A stretch of DNA of 64,000 bases from Vanilla planifolia (Eukaryota > Streptophyta > Magnoliopsida > Asparagales > Orchidaceae), in assembly GCA_023846275.1 (NCBI GenBank), contig CM043877.1:14305107-14369106 (forward strand), given 5' to 3'. This document shows positions 1 to 12,545 of this stretch, piece after piece; positions within the stretch are counted from its first letter, which is position 1, and each line of letters starts with the position of its first letter. Below the pieces are notes generated by a model. The model was not told the origin of the DNA. It did no database searches and was given only the letters and a program-made list of their open reading frames with translations. A program made the translations under genes and the position numbers.

Positions 1-688
1 ACTGTTCATTTGACTGTTGACCACTACTGTAGTTTGACCTCGCCGTGCTCCTCTCGACGGGCTTTGGGCAGGCATGGCTCGCCCTTTTTCGGGTCAACCA
101 ATTTTTAATTTCTAAAAAACCTGGACGGGCTAATTGCGTGACGGGTCGGCCCGCCCAGTGCTACAGTGAATTTTCCCGAGACTTAAGCTGTTTTAGGGTT
201 GATTGGAAGATTTTTTGTGCCAAATATTTTACTATAAGTGTACAACAATAATTTTATATTTTTATAGTAATATAAGTTATTTAAGTATCTATGAAAAGAA
301 ATTCATAAAAAACAATTCTTACATAATATTAACAAATCAAATACCAATGTCTATATATTTTGTCAATTACGCTTGGCCCAAAAATCAAATATCAGTATTT
401 TTTAATTTTACAATATTTTTAAATTTTAATACTACTAGTGTACCTCATAATCTCAAAAATTGAACATCTCAATTTCAAGAAAATTAATAGAAACTCAAAT
501 ATGAAAATTCTAGTACATGTCTCAAATTTCCTTGAAGTATGCCATGGTTTCAAGGTTTTTAGATACCACTATTTTAGACATGTCAAATACATGGCTTGAT
601 TTAATTAAATATTAATAATTTTACTTAAAATCAAGCCTAAATAAAATATAAACATTTATGCTTGACTCATCAAACACGAGGGGTAACA
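1..688 (+). mobile_element. 3' part of an LTR, same family as the solo LTR at 44,228-46,085
   Basis: This stretch aligns with the last ~780 bases of the solo LTR at 44,228-46,085. Shared landmarks include the CTCCTCTCG block, the GGTCAACCAA stretch, the TTTTCCCGAGACTT block and the end ...GGGGTAACA. Like its relative it ends in CA, at 688. The window starts inside the LTR, so its TG end and left target site are not visible. Whether it is a 3' LTR of a longer element or another solo LTR cannot be decided. The LTR family is non-coding; short open frames in it have no recognisable product. Confidence 0.8.
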
Positions 689-1996
689 CTTTTAATTGTT
701 CATAATTCTTGCTTGTTTGGGTGGAGCTTGTTTTTTACAATTTTGCTGATTGTTACATGTAGAATGACCTCCAATTAGCTTTTGATTGTGTTTTTTTGTG
801 CAATAGAGTTGTCTTCAAAATCTTTTTGGAATTCTTTAAAGTGAAAAATAATTTTTTAATACAACAAAAGGTTATGCATGAAAATTTTAATAACAAAGAG
901 CTTACAAGTCTTGGTGTTGTTTGAGGTGAGAGAATTTTTGGATTATAGAATCACATAGTGTATATCTTTTATAAAAATAATAGTCTATTCTCTTATTCAA
1001 TTATTTTGGAATCATTTTATTTCAGGTATAGATACACATAAAATTGGATGATATGTCACCCAAAACAATTGGATACCTATTTTTGGTTGTGTTAATGATC
1101 TAAAAACATCTATGTATTATATATCCTTGTGACATGGGTGAAAAATGTGAACTTCTTGTTTTCACTTAAGTTAATTGTTATCTAACAAATAGATTTTGAG
1201 ATGAAAACATGAGATAATGCATAATCAAATATCTCTTTCTATATATATATATATAAACACACTTTGAGAACTTATTATCTTATTGGGTTAAAGTGATGAT
1301 ACTAATCATATGTGTTTATAAAGTAATGTGATGAGAAACATTTTGCACTAATCTATTTGTTGTAAGCATTATTTATCCATTTCAATTTTTTAAGTCTGTA
1401 ATCAACAAAGTGACAATTCCTTTGCACATTAGAAACATAAATTGGCACATGATTATTTTTACATTAAAATGTCGATTGACTTTGATATGACTATATAACT
1501 TCGCTTATAAGTTAAATAAAAGTGTTCTCTTTTTGTAAAATATATATTAATTAGCAAAGAGAAAAATGTTTAAATTTTGTTGATTTAAAAGGGGGAATTT
1601 GATACCCTTTTTTAGGGTTCAAAATTCAAATACTCAAGCAAAAAAATAACAAAATTAAAAATTTAATAAAAAATAATATTAATCTTATTATTTATATTTA
1701 TATTAATATAATATAAATTAAGAACTAATATATTTTAACACTCGCTTTCTCTATAGCTTAGATATTTATCATCAATTTGTCACAATTTTTTTTAAAGGGA
1801 GTTTGACGCTTTGAACATATGGACCAATTGGTTATCGAAAAAAGTAAATTGGGTTCATAAAAAATGGCTGTGGTATATTAGCGAATTGGCCTACTACAAA
1901 AAAGAGAATTCAAAAGTTTAGGAATTTAAGATCAGAACAAAGATGGGGAAACTTAAACGTCTCCCTAAAAGGGATAAGACAAAGTTGAAGAGAAAG
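689..1996. other. AT-rich intergenic DNA, no gene seen
   Basis: No coding signature, RNA gene or clear repeat was recognised here. It could include 3' sequence of the copia remnant that begins at 1,997 and reads leftward, but no LTR ends were found. Confidence 0.5.
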
Positions 1997-2440
1997 TTAT
2001 CTATCTTTCAAAAATATATGAGTGGGGTCAAATATATGACAGGATATTTTGACTGATGACATTCTCACTAATGAAGCGATAATGAATTTCAATGTCCTTG
2101 GTTTTCTAATTATAGATAAATTACTTGCAATGTGAATAGCAACTTGATTATCATAATACATAGGCTTTGGTTTTGAATTATGAAAACTAAGTTCTTTAAT
2201 TAAATACTTAATCCAAAACACTTGACAGGTTGTCTGAGCTATGGCTTGATATTCAATTTTAAAACTAGATTAAGCTATTGTGGTTTATTTCTAGTTTGTC
2301 TAAGTGATCAGATTACCTTCTAATAAGGTACAATAACTTGAAGTTGATTTATCGCCTTTTTAAAGCCAGTGTAATCGTTCTTAGAATACACCTCAATTTA
2401 TAAATCATAATATTTTACAAATTGCATTAGTCATCTTGGC
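1997..2440 (-). pseudogene. Ty1/copia polyprotein remnant, RNase H end
   Basis: Reading leftward, the translation shows a degraded copia RNase H region: a block resembling the family motif DRRSTSGYC (here GDKSTSSYCTLLEGN), then a stretch with EYQAIAQTTC, then WIKYLIKEL and MYYDNQVAIHIASN. These are the conserved order and spacing of the C-terminal end of copia pol. Several frame changes and stops interrupt it. It is fused at about 2,437 to a Ty3/gypsy reverse-transcriptase remnant in the same orientation. Only the RNase H end survives; integrase and reverse transcriptase of this element are not present nearby. It is a dead fragment. The copia assignment is strong, the exact limits are approximate. 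Confidence 0.85.
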
Positions 2441-4450
2441 AAACAGCACTACGAGCATTTTAAAGATCAAATGGTATGATTAAGAACTCCTGTATCTCTT
2501 CTTAGAATTTAAAAGTTGTCTTCTACTTGTACTCTTCTTTGATTCTAATTTAATACTAGTTACCCTACAAATCTATCTTAGGGAATATCATAGTCCTGCA
2601 CTTCATGTCCAATCTAAAATCCAACCAAAGAATAGGGAGACAATATTTTATAGTTATGTATTGTCTTATTATTTTTATGCTTTCTCTAAGTTTCATTTTT
2701 TGCATACACTAATAAAGCTTGAAGAGCACATAGACTTAATCTATCACTAAGAAAATCTTTTCCAAATGATTTTTTATGTCTCTAAAACTTTGGGTCTTTT
2801 TTAGTTCATTCCATAATCTATTCAATTAAGTAATGATAAACCAAGAAGCAACTTTAGTATGTTAAATACTTTGATAGGTAGTAATTGAGTTTAAGAGTCT
2901 TCAAGAAGTATGTCCTTATCTTCTTCTAACAAATTCTTAAAACTTTGATGCAAAAAACCTAGTTCTTCAACACTCTAAGTCCTGTAACAATATCAAAGAA
3001 TTTAGAAATGCAACTATTAGAACTTTTATTCTCAAATTCTTTCTAATCCAAGATTTTATAATTTTTTGTTTTCTACAAATAGATAGGAATTGGTTGATGT
3101 GATATTGGAACTAGTTTTAGGTTAAACAAGATGTGGTGGCCATTTTTTTATTCTTTCTTAAGACAAAAGGTGTCAACTTCATTATTATGGGTAACATCCT
3201 AGTCATTCAACCAAGGAAAACCTTGATAATATATAACAAACATCTTGATGAAGCACCAACCAAAACACTCTAAATATGAACCCATGGTCAATAGAACTTG
3301 ACATCTTTAGTTTACTGACATTTTTTTTATCTACTTACCCTACTTAATATGATTAGGGACATGATATAGGAGTCGTGTTCATTCTAGAAAACATGGCTTT
3401 AGACAATATATTCATGTTGTTATCTCCATCTATGGCCAACTTATAAGATGAGTGAAAATGTTGGTATTACTATAATTCTCTGTATGTTGGGATACAATCA
3501 AGATACACCTTATAACAAGTATATTAGGAGTTTGTTTTACACCTGATAACAAGTATATTAGGAGCTTGCTTATAATCATTATAGTCATTCTCTCTAGAAA
3601 TTGATTAGCATCTTAATTTTTCAATGTAACCTTAAACTCAAAATTGTCTTCACGATGTGTTTCTTTTAATTTTTTTCTTCATAAGATATTCTTGGAAAAT
3701 ATGTATTAACTGACCACTAGTCTAACATCTAAATTGAGACAAAACACTTTTAATTCTTGTAGCCATTTCTCATATCTAAATTGGTTTTTTAACTTTCTTG
3801 TCACTTATTTTACTCACTCTATATGGGGCATTGATTTCAAATGAGTGAGAATATTTTTAGTTATAATAAAAGTTTTGTTTGGATCGATATATCTATAACA
3901 ATATATTATCTTCAAAATCTCTAGTTTAATCCTTTTTGAAACCTAAATAATGTGATATGATCTTCATAAACCTTATAATGAATAGTTTGTCAAGAGCTTA
4001 CCTATGTATTCAAAGAAAGACTTTTCTCTTTACTTTAATGTGGTTAACTCATTTAACATTCAATGCATAAGATAGATAGGGATGCATTAGGTTTTTAAAA
4101 TAGTGATAATCTCATCTTAGCAAGTCACAAGCTAAAGTCTTAATCTCACTTTGTGATGCACTTTTTCTAATTAGAATACTTTAGCCTTTCTCATTAACTC
4201 CATCTTGGCTCACCTTATTCAACACTCATATGAAATTTCTATCAAATTAATGTTTCATGTCTCCATTAATCAATCTCTAAATTGTTAGCATTTAACATTA
4301 TAAAACGAATGTTTTTTACTTTTCTACTTATGTATACACTTAATTAAATGTGCTTACCTACATGCCTTCTAGGTGCATCATTCAAATAATCTCTCAATGA
4401 CAGTAGACAAAGAAGAATTTGTTCAGTTGGATGAGCCTGTATGACTTGGG
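2437..4450 (-). pseudogene. Ty3/gypsy pol remnant, protease to reverse transcriptase (copy Z1)
   Basis: This is a degraded inverted copy of the gypsy fragments at 24,481-26,545 and 36,672-38,736. On the minus strand the aspartic-protease-like region lies at about 3,300-3,480. The start of the reverse transcriptase palm lies at about 2,440-2,640, readable as KIDL followed by IRIKEEYK and FLIIPFDL, like the family pattern KIDLxSGYxQIRI...MPFGLSNAP. Stops and frame changes are frequent. At its high-coordinate end it is cut off and joined directly to the U arm of an RNR2 unit at about 4,450. At its low end it joins a copia RNase H remnant. Confidence 0.75.
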
Positions 4451-7180
4451 AGGTACTTAAGATGCCATGTTCTCCTTAGATCAAACAATAATTGAAATCT
4501 AACCATTGAAAAGGCTATAAGAAACACTACATAGATTTTGAGTGGTAGTCACTATTTTAAAATCAAATTAAAATGCAAATAATATTTTGGTGGATAAATT
4601 TTGTAGGGAATAGAGTGATATGAAAATTATTCAACCCACGATAATGAATAATATTTGCTAAGATCATTCACATTATTTGGCCTACAATAAGAACATAAAG
4701 ATCATTCATGAATAAATATATATATAATTTTATTTTTTTTAAAAGTATTATAAGAGATATATTATTTTTAAATGTTCAACTAATGTGATTGGAATATTGT
4801 AAATTATATTTAAGTTTAGTTTATGTTGAGAGAATATTGTTTTAGTCAATAAAAATGGATAAAAAAAAGTATCATAAAACTGTTAAAATATTATAAGAAG
4901 TTCAAATTGTCTTTCAAAAAATGTTAAATTATTTAATCGCTAATACATTGTTAAATATTATTTAATCTAAAAAATAATTAATTTTTTTAACCCATAACAT
5001 AATATTAATTTTACTAATGTTAATTTTATTCTCCTATTTATTATCTTCTATTATGTGAACTTTAATATCTCTTTCTCATATGATTGGTTATTTTATAACC
5101 TCAAACAAAGGTTAATGTAATAAAAAAAACTCACAAAAAGATAACTCTTTCATCGAGATCAAATACACCCATCAATTGTAGTATATTGGGGATAGTACCT
5201 CTTAGAAAGATATGCTTAAATGCCCATTCATGGTACTGGGATTAGATGAAGAGGAACTCGAATTGTGGCTCTCCATCTGTAATTTTCAAGAAGTGCCCAC
5301 ATGACAAGCAATCCACAATGTCCTCTATAGTGAGACTCAATGCGAGGGATGACTTTTGCACTTACTTTGCCTCCCACAACCACGAGGTGCTTCAAAATCT
5401 CAACGAGCATCACATGCCTTATCTTAAGGTACTAGTTCTTCTTTAGAAGCTTGTTAGTGGGTCACCCATTCAAGACCAAGAAAAACAACTTTATTCAAAT
5501 TAAGAGTAATAATAGCGTTGACAAGAAGCATAGAAAGATAATAGAGCTCATAGGTTAAGCTTTATCTCTTCTAAAAGTTATAAAAAAAAATTTTATTTCA
5601 TCTTTTTACTTAAAATTAAAATTTCTTTTGTCATTTCATATCATCACTGATTTTATTAAACATTTATTTATAATACATTTAATAAGCATATATATTTTAA
5701 AATATTTTAAATTTATTTTTTATGAATCAAATTCATATTTAATAATAATAATATCAAATATAACTTAGGGCAACCAATCCTATATTATAAAAAATTGTTA
5801 AAATGTTTTTAACAAAGACAAATGAAGTTATTGAAAGAAAATTTAATTATAAAAAATAATTTATTCTAAATATATGATATATATCAAATACATTTTCATT
5901 TGAACATAATTTAATCTAAGATAATAATTAATCATAAAATCATTTTAACACAACTTAACTTAGGATATTTGCCAAATAGAATTTCACTTATAACCCTATT
6001 AATATAAAGACTATTCTGTTAAACTAACTTTAATTTCACATGTTATGCTATCAAATAGATTCTTAATATCAGATGATTGTGTCTTGAAAGATTAAAAGAT
6101 ATTTTTTAAAACTTTTAAAAGATTTTAATGTCTTTTACAAATAAGTATATTTTTTTTTGAAATAAATCTAAAGTTTGGTAAAAAAAACTTTTTCTAAAAG
6201 GCTTCTGGGCAAGTGATTATAAAGGAAAAAAAGTTCTTAATTTGAAGTTTGGATTAAGTTAAGAGAATTTTAAAATATGTAATTGTAAGAATAGTTTAAA
6301 AAGATGTTTAGGTTTTGAATTCTAAGAAAAAACATTAAAAATGATTGAAGATAAAAAGTTAATCAATGGAAGTTACAAACTAAAGATAATACTTTAATGA
6401 GATCTAAATATATTATTCATGCTATTAACCTCATATTACAATTAATAGATTATAAAGCGAGAGAAGAGAGGAGAGAAGGAATTCAATCAAGGGGCAAAGA
6501 AAGTCTTCAATGAGTTTAAGTTTTTTTATTGGATTAAACAACATATGAATGTTATAAAAGGAGAATGGGGGCAAAAATAGCACTTTTATTCCTTAGCACC
6601 TATAAAAATGGATTCCCTAGTCATCAAAATTAACGTTAGAAAAGATTAAAATGTTTAAAAAATATCATTTATAGATCTATGATTTATTAATCCAATAAAG
6701 ATAACTTAAACTCATTTTCTATTCTTTTTTGTACTATGATTAATCTTATTTTATGTGCATCATAAACTTATCTTCAATTTCTTTAGATACTTTCCTTGCA
6801 CACAAGCACTTTTTGTAATTTCTATTAAGAAGAACCATAGTTGGACGACATGCTATTATTGCAATAAACAAAAGAAATAATTCTAAAGTTAGCTTTTAAT
6901 ACTGATAAAGCTTTCAGATGCCATTATTATAAATTGATATGCAAAAAGATATTTTTATGAAATTATATCCCAAATAAGAGATAAATGAGCAAACAGAATG
7001 TTGAGAAAAAAAAATACCATGTTAACGGTATTACTAAGAATAATATAACTTCATACGTTTTGAATTTATCGAGCTTGATCATGTCATTAATGTTAAAAAA
7101 GCATGATAAGATTAAGGATGTTGAAGACTAGAAGCTTTTAATTGGAGCTAACTTTAAAGAAGAGTTATTCTCTTTTTAGA
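4451..7180 (-). repeat. Left arm of palindrome 1 (U flank, reversed)
   Basis: This arm is the reverse complement of about 7,807-10,143 with moderate divergence. Examples: 5,040-5,210 matches 9,600-9,770 inverted; 5,760-5,860 matches 8,950-9,050 inverted; 7,145-7,180 matches 7,865-7,905 inverted. It also matches 58,950-61,740 inverted. The far end (GAGGTACTTAAGATGCC) corresponds to the RNR2 upstream flank seen at about 22,915, so the arm is the upstream flank of an RNR2 unit without its gene. No protein-coding gene is evident apart from the GC-richer block at 5,222-5,480. Confidence 0.85.
5222..5480. repeat. GC-richer conserved block in U flank (copy 1 of 3)
   Basis: This block of about 260 bases is clearly richer in G+C than the surrounding DNA. 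It recurs inverted at 9,310-9,570 and 61,165-61,440. In all three copies the same strand can be translated for dozens of residues with a shared pattern (DKQSTMSS, VRLN, EHHMPYLK), although each copy has its own frame breaks. I do not recognise the protein family. It may be a captured exon fragment or conserved non-coding sequence. Confidence 0.5.
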
Positions 7181-7377
7181 TATTCACACACACACACGCA
7201 CATCCAACACCCACACACCCAACACGCACACGCACACGCTCACGCACACGCACACGCACACGCACACGCACACGCACACGCACACGCACACGCACACGCA
7301 CACGCACACGCACACGCACACGCACACGCACACGCACACGCACACGCACACGCACACGCACACACACACACACACAT
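7181..7377. repeat. CA / CACGCA simple-sequence repeat
   Basis: Short CA runs at both ends flank about 135 bases of an almost perfect CACGCA hexamer repeat. It is pure alternating pyrimidine-purine sequence. It sits at the inner end of the left arm of palindrome 1. The open frames through it (His-Ala, Val-Arg, Cys-Val repeats) are by-products of the repeat, not genes. Confidence 0.97.
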
Positions 7378-7806
7378 ATTTATATATTGATATATCTCAA
7401 TATAAATAAGAATATTATTTTTGATATCATTATTAACTTTAATTTTTTTCATCATTTTTTAAGCATACAATGAATTGTCTCTCAAATAATCATTATCTTT
7501 CTAAGACTAAAAGTCCATTAATTATGTTAATAAATTAAGCAAACATTAACTTTTTGATTAATCTAATGACAATTCTAAACAATTCACAATTATGAGTGAA
7601 CATATTAATTTTATTTTCTTAGAGAGATTCTCACATAAGTTACCTCATGTTTAATCCATATTTCATAAGCATTGTTTGAGTTCATAATTGTATTATGCTT
7701 GTGGTATTTAAGTTACAATACAAGATGTTAACATCATACTTATACATTTTATGTAGATCAGAGTATGGCACAATGGATTGTACTAATTCACACACACACA
7801 CACACA
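7378..7806. other. Spacer of palindrome 1
   Basis: This is the non-palindromic centre between the two U arms. Its first part (about 7,385-7,545) is present inverted at 10,384-10,520. It ends in a short CA run at about 7,791-7,806, so simple CA repeats border the spacer on both sides. No gene was seen. Confidence 0.7.
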
Positions 7807-10150
7807 TGTATATTTGTATATATATGTACAAATAAAATAAAATTTTTATCATATCGTTTTTGGTGAATATCTATAAAGAGAATAACTCTTCTTAAAAGTT
7901 AGCTCCAATCATAAGCTTCTCGTCTTCAACATCCTCAATCTTATCATGTTTTTCACCATTAATGACATAATCAAGGTAAATAAATTCAAAGCATATGAAA
8001 TTACATTATTTTTAGTAATACCATTGACATCGTATTTGCTTTCTCAACATTCCTTTTGCTAACTTGTCTCTTCTTTAGGAAATAGTTTCATAAAAATATC
8101 TCCTTGCATGTCAACTTGCAATAATGACATATGAAAGCTTCATAAGTATTAAAAGGTTACTTTAGAATTATTTCTTTTGTTTATTGCAATAATGACATCT
8201 AGTCTCAACTATGATTCTTCTTAATAAAAATTACAAAAAGTGCTTGTGTGTAAGAAAAGTATCTAAAACAATTAAAAATGAGTTTGTGGTGCATATAAAA
8301 TAAGATTAGTCATAGTATAAAAAAGAATTGAAAACCTTCTTTGCCCTTTGATTGAATTCCTTCTCTTATCTCTTCTCTCTATTTTAGCACTATCAACTAT
8401 AATATGAGACAACAACCTCAACAATATATTTAAACCTCATCAAAATATTACCTTTAGTCTATAAACTCCATTGACTTGCTTTTTATCTTCAATTCTTTTT
8501 AATGATTTTTTTAGAATTCAAAACCTAAACATCTTTTTAAGCTATTCTTATAATTGCATACTTCAAAATTCTCTTAACTTAATCCAAACTTCAAACCAAG
8601 AATTTTTTTTTCTTTATAATCACATGCCCAAAAGCATTTTAGGAACATTTTATTTCTCATAAATATAATTATTTGTAAAAGTCATTAAACTCTTCCAAAA
8701 ACTTACAAAATATCTTTTAATCTTTCAAGACACAACCCGATGATATTAAGAATATATTTGATAGCATAAGATGTTAAATTAGAGTTCGTTTAACATAATA
8801 ATCCTTATATTAATGGGGTTAGAAGTGAAATTTTATTTAACAAATATCCTAAGTTATGTTAAAATTATTTTATGATTAATTATTATCTTAGATTAAATTA
8901 TGTTCAAATAAAATTGTATTTGATGTCTATCATATATTTAGAATAAATTATTTTTTACAACTAAATTTTATTTCAATAACTTCATTTGTCTGTGTCAATA
9001 ACATTTTTAACAATTTTTTATAATATAGGATCGATTGTCTTAAGTTATTTTTGATACCATTATTATTAAATATGAAATTGATTCATTAAAATTAAATTTA
9101 AAATATGCTAAAATATATATAATTATTAAATATATTATAAATAAATGTTTAATAAAATCAATGATAATATGAAATACCAAAAAAATTTAATTTTTAAATA
9201 AAAAGATGAAATAAAATTTATCTTTATAACTTTTAAAAAAGGTAAAGCTCAACTTATGAGCTATATTATCTTTCTTCTATGCTTCTTGTGAACACTATTG
9301 TTACTCTTAATTTGAATAAAGACTTTTTGAATGGATAACCCCACTAACAAGCTCCGAAAGAAGACCTAGGATCTTAAGATAAGGCATGTGATGCTCGTCG
9401 AGATTTGAAGCTCCTCCTAGTTGTGGGAAGCAAAGTGAATTTACAACATTGTCCCTCTCATTCAGTCTCACGGTAGAGGACGTTGTCGATTGCTTGTCAT
9501 CGACACTTCTTAAGGTTGTAGATGGAGAGACACAATTCGAATTCCTCTTCATCTAATCTTAGTAGCATGAATGGGCGTTTGGGCATGTCTTTTTTATAGG
9601 TACTTTGCCAATATACTACAACCAATGAGTGTATTTGATCTCGATGAAAGAGTTATCTTTTTGTGAGTTTTTTTTTATTACAATAACCTTTGTTTTAGGT
9701 TATAAAATAACCAATCACATCAGAAAAAGATATCAAAGTTCACATAATAAAAGATAATGAAGAGAAAAATAAAGTTAAAATTTGTAAAGTTAATACTAAA
9801 ACAATATTCTTTCAATATAACTAATCCCAAATATAATTTAATATATTCTAATCACATTGTTTGAATATTTGAAACAAATATATATTATGTTACTTTGAAA
9901 AAAAACCAAATAAAATTTTTTATACATATATTAATGAATGATCTTTACATTTTTACCAAATAATCCTCTTCTCAATCAATATTATTCATTGTCATGGGTC
10001 GAAATATGATTTGTATTTTATTTTGATTTTCAAATAGTGACTACCACTCAAAATCCCTGTATCATTTCGTATAGCCCCACTCCAATAGTCAATTCTCAAT
10101 TATCATTTGATCTAAAGAGAACGTGATATCTTAAGTACTACTCAATCAAG
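7807..10150 (+). repeat. Right arm of palindrome 1 (U flank, forward)
   Basis: This is the inverted partner of 4,451-7,180 and a direct-orientation relative of 58,950-61,740. A shorter inner part (about 8,720-8,880) also forms the centre of the small palindromes at 23,396-23,604 and 35,587-35,795. It reads in the same direction as the RNR2 pseudogene P1 downstream. Apart from the GC-richer block at 9,310-9,570 I see no coding content. Confidence 0.85.
9310..9570. repeat. GC-richer conserved block in U flank (copy 2 of 3)
   Basis: This is the inverted copy of 5,222-5,480. The minus strand is open for about 80 codons (9,307-9,552) and shares DKQST, TVRLNERD and LDEHHMPYLK with the other copies. 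No family is recognised. Confidence 0.5.
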
Positions 10151-10383
10151 CTACAAAATTCTCTAAGCATAAGTTGCACTGTAAAGAAGATGTGGTAAGA
10201 CTTATTGCAATGAGCAAAAGTAGGTGGTATCCACTCCAAGACTCTCCTAACGCCCATAACAAACTTGAAAATTCAAAATTTCCCTTCGCTCCATCTCCCC
10301 TAATTCTCTTTATAAACTTACCCTTTGTCTCCTCATCAACAAATTAATTCCTCTCCCACTCCTAGATCAAATTTTGCTTAATT
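10010..10383 (+). promoter_or_regulatory. RNR2 upstream region and 5' leader without a gene
   Basis: The sequence matches the DNA just upstream of the RNR2 copies at 22.7-22.9 kb (inverted) and 24.0-24.37 kb. It includes a TATA-like CTTTATAAA at about 10,310 and a C/T-rich leader. It stops just before the point where the ATG should be (…TTTTGCTTA) and is followed by unrelated AT-rich DNA. It is an orphan promoter/leader copy, and P1 has its own TATA box further on. Confidence 0.65.
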
Positions 10384-11440
10384 TATTAACATAATTAATG
10401 AACTTTTAGTCTTAGAAAGTAATGGTTATTTAAGAAATTTAGATTATTCATTGTATGTTTTAAAAATAATGAAAAAATTAAAGTTAATAATAATATCAAA
10501 AAAATATATTCTTATTTACACATGATATTCATTTACACATTTAAGATTTACTTATTTATGAGCTTTTCATAAGTGTCATGATTTTATAAATTTTATTATC
10601 AATTTATATTGAGATATTATTTATATATTAAAATCCACTTAAATTTTCTAAAACTAAATTTCTTACATATATTAAAGATCATACTACAAATTATAGAGAG
10701 TGGAAGACAAAAATGTCATGTGAGGTGTTAGTTATATTATGGAGAGACATATAATGAGAAATTTTATATCATGTAAATTTTGATATAATATTTGATATGT
10801 TTATATTAAAGATTTTAATGAAATGCATGTTGTATATATATGATAATTAATGTTTTATTTTTATAAGACGATTGTGTTAAAAAAATAATTTAAGAAATTT
10901 AGTTTAATCATTATCCTCACCAAATGACATTTAAAAATTATCAAATAAATTTCTTGAACTTCTCTTGACAAATTCTATCAAAATACATAATTATTAAAAT
11001 TTTCAAAACACTTTCCAAGTAAAAATGCTTTGCAATGCTCACATTAAACGTTATTACACTCACCCAAATACATAATTTAATAACCCAATGCCATACTAAT
11101 ATTTATATTATATTAAATATATAAGTCAATAATATTTTTTCTTTGCTAATTATGCTTAAAATTCTTTTAACAACTGAAGTCTTATATATAAACAACTTAC
11201 AACTTGCAACTTGAAGAAAATTTATTAAAAAAATTAAAATTTCTAAATAATCATATTTTTACCTTTAAAAACTTTTAAATCATGTGATTGATTTAAAATA
11301 TAAACTATTTATGTAATAATTATAAATTAATTAATTTAAATGTATGATATTACATACATTATTCGTTGTTTATAAAGTAATAAAAATATTAGATCAAAAA
11401 CATGATCCAAAAATTAAATGAGATAAAATTCGAAATATCA
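10384..11440. other. AT-rich insertion between orphan leader and P1
   Basis: The first ~140 bases are an inverted copy of 7,385-7,545 in the spacer of palindrome 1. The remainder is AT-rich with no recognisable gene or terminal repeats. It separates an RNR2 leader copy from the P1 unit, so it probably reflects an insertion or a rearrangement joint. Confidence 0.6.
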
Positions 11441-11529
11441 TCTCCCCACATTCTTTCTTTATAAATATGAAATTGTCTTTATCTCTCTACGCCATGCTCC
11501 AAGATCAACTTCAACCTTCTTAGTCAGTG
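11441..11529 (+). promoter_or_regulatory. TATA box and 5' leader of RNR2 pseudogene P1
   Basis: TTCTTTATAAATATG at about 11,456 is a TATA-like element roughly 70 bases before the ATG, followed by a C/T-rich leader. The same arrangement is present before the other RNR2 copies (for example about 24,257). That the flanks were copied along with the gene indicates DNA-level duplication rather than a retrocopy. Confidence 0.6.
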
Positions 11530-12545
11530 ATGTCAGAGAGTCCACCCGCTTCAGCCGACTACTTCGAGGAGTATGATGAGCAACTCCTCTCTCCCAATCC
11601 CGACCTCTTCTACATGTTCCCAATCCGTTTCCCGTAGAGCTAGGAGATGTACAAGAAAGTCGACACCTCCTTATGGACTGTGGAGGTGGTCGACCTCTCG
11701 CAAAACCTCCGCCACTGGGAGCATACCTTTACCTTGGAGGAGCACCACTTTGTCACCCACGTCCTCGCCTTCTTCGCTATGTCCGACGGTATCATTCTCT
11801 AGAATCTCGTCAGTTGCTTCATGTGTGAAGTCAGCTTCCCGAGGCCCACGCCTTCTACGGATTCTGGATCACCATCGAGAACATTCACTCCAAGATGTAC
11901 AACCTCCTCCGCGAGACCTAAATCAAGGACTCTGTCGCAAAATTGTGCCTTCTTCGTGCAATCAAGACGATCGCTTGCGCTGTGCGTAAGGCCGAGTGGG
12001 CTCTTTGATGGATCGATGCACCCGAAACATTCGTGGAGCACCTTCTTGCCTTTTCCTGTGTCGACAGAATCTTCTTCTCCGGTAGAATCTACGCAATATT
12101 TTGGCTCAAGAAGCGTGGGCTTATACCCGAACTCACATTTTCCAATAAGCTGATCTCTCGAGTTGAAGGCCTTCACTGTGATTTCCCTTACCTCCTGTAC
12201 AGCCTTCTTAACGCCAAGCTCTCCAAGGAAAAAGTTAAAGAAATTATGCTGATGCTGTCGACATTGAAAAATAATTCATTTGTTATGCCATTCCCTACTC
12301 CCTTGTCGAAATGAACGCCAATCTAATGAGTCAGTACATCGAGTTTGTCGTCGATCAGCTTCTTAAGCATTGAACTACAACAAGATGTATGATGCTTCAA
12401 ATCCCTTTGATTGGATGGAGCTCTTCTCGCTCCAAGGAAAGACTTCTTTGAGTAGAGCGATGGTGGGTATTAAAAGGCATCGATTATGTCAAGCTTGAAT
12501 GACAATAGCTCCACCCATGAGTTCTACGTGGACGACAATTTCTGA
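11530..12545 (+). pseudogene. RNR2: Ribonucleotide reductase small subunit pseudogene P1 (full length)
   Basis: The living gene encodes the R2 subunit of class I ribonucleotide reductase. R2 holds a di-iron centre and tyrosyl radical used to make dNTPs. P1 spans ATG to stop, about 1,016 bases, the expected size for a ~335-residue plant R2 and without introns, as in plant RNR2/TSO2. Visible landmarks in order are [33 protein letters not shown] (around the radical tyrosine), [34 protein letters not shown] and the C-terminal DDNF. It is dead: in-frame stops follow FPIRFP, interrupt the region after SDGI and the RET-IKD region, and several frameshifts occur. The usual EGIFFSGSF block reads DRIFFSGRI, changing an iron-ligand glutamate. 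D flank follows directly. Confidence 0.95.

Noticed and set aside
7142-7455. Four overlapping open frames encoding His-Ala, Arg-Val, Cys-Val and Ala-Cys repeats
   Set aside because: They are translations of the CA/CACGCA simple repeat in different frames and strands; there is no initiation context or conserved flank.
11573-12314. Several 90-138 codon frames on both strands across P1
   Set aside because: They are off-frame readings of a GC-richer RNR2 pseudogene; only the interrupted RNR2 frame shows family motifs.
11530-12545. Retrocopy (processed pseudogene) origin of the RNR2 copies
   Set aside because: The promoter, TATA box and long 5' and 3' flanks are shared between copies and there is no poly(A) tail. 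Plant RNR2 genes commonly lack introns, so lack of introns is not evidence for retrotransposition.
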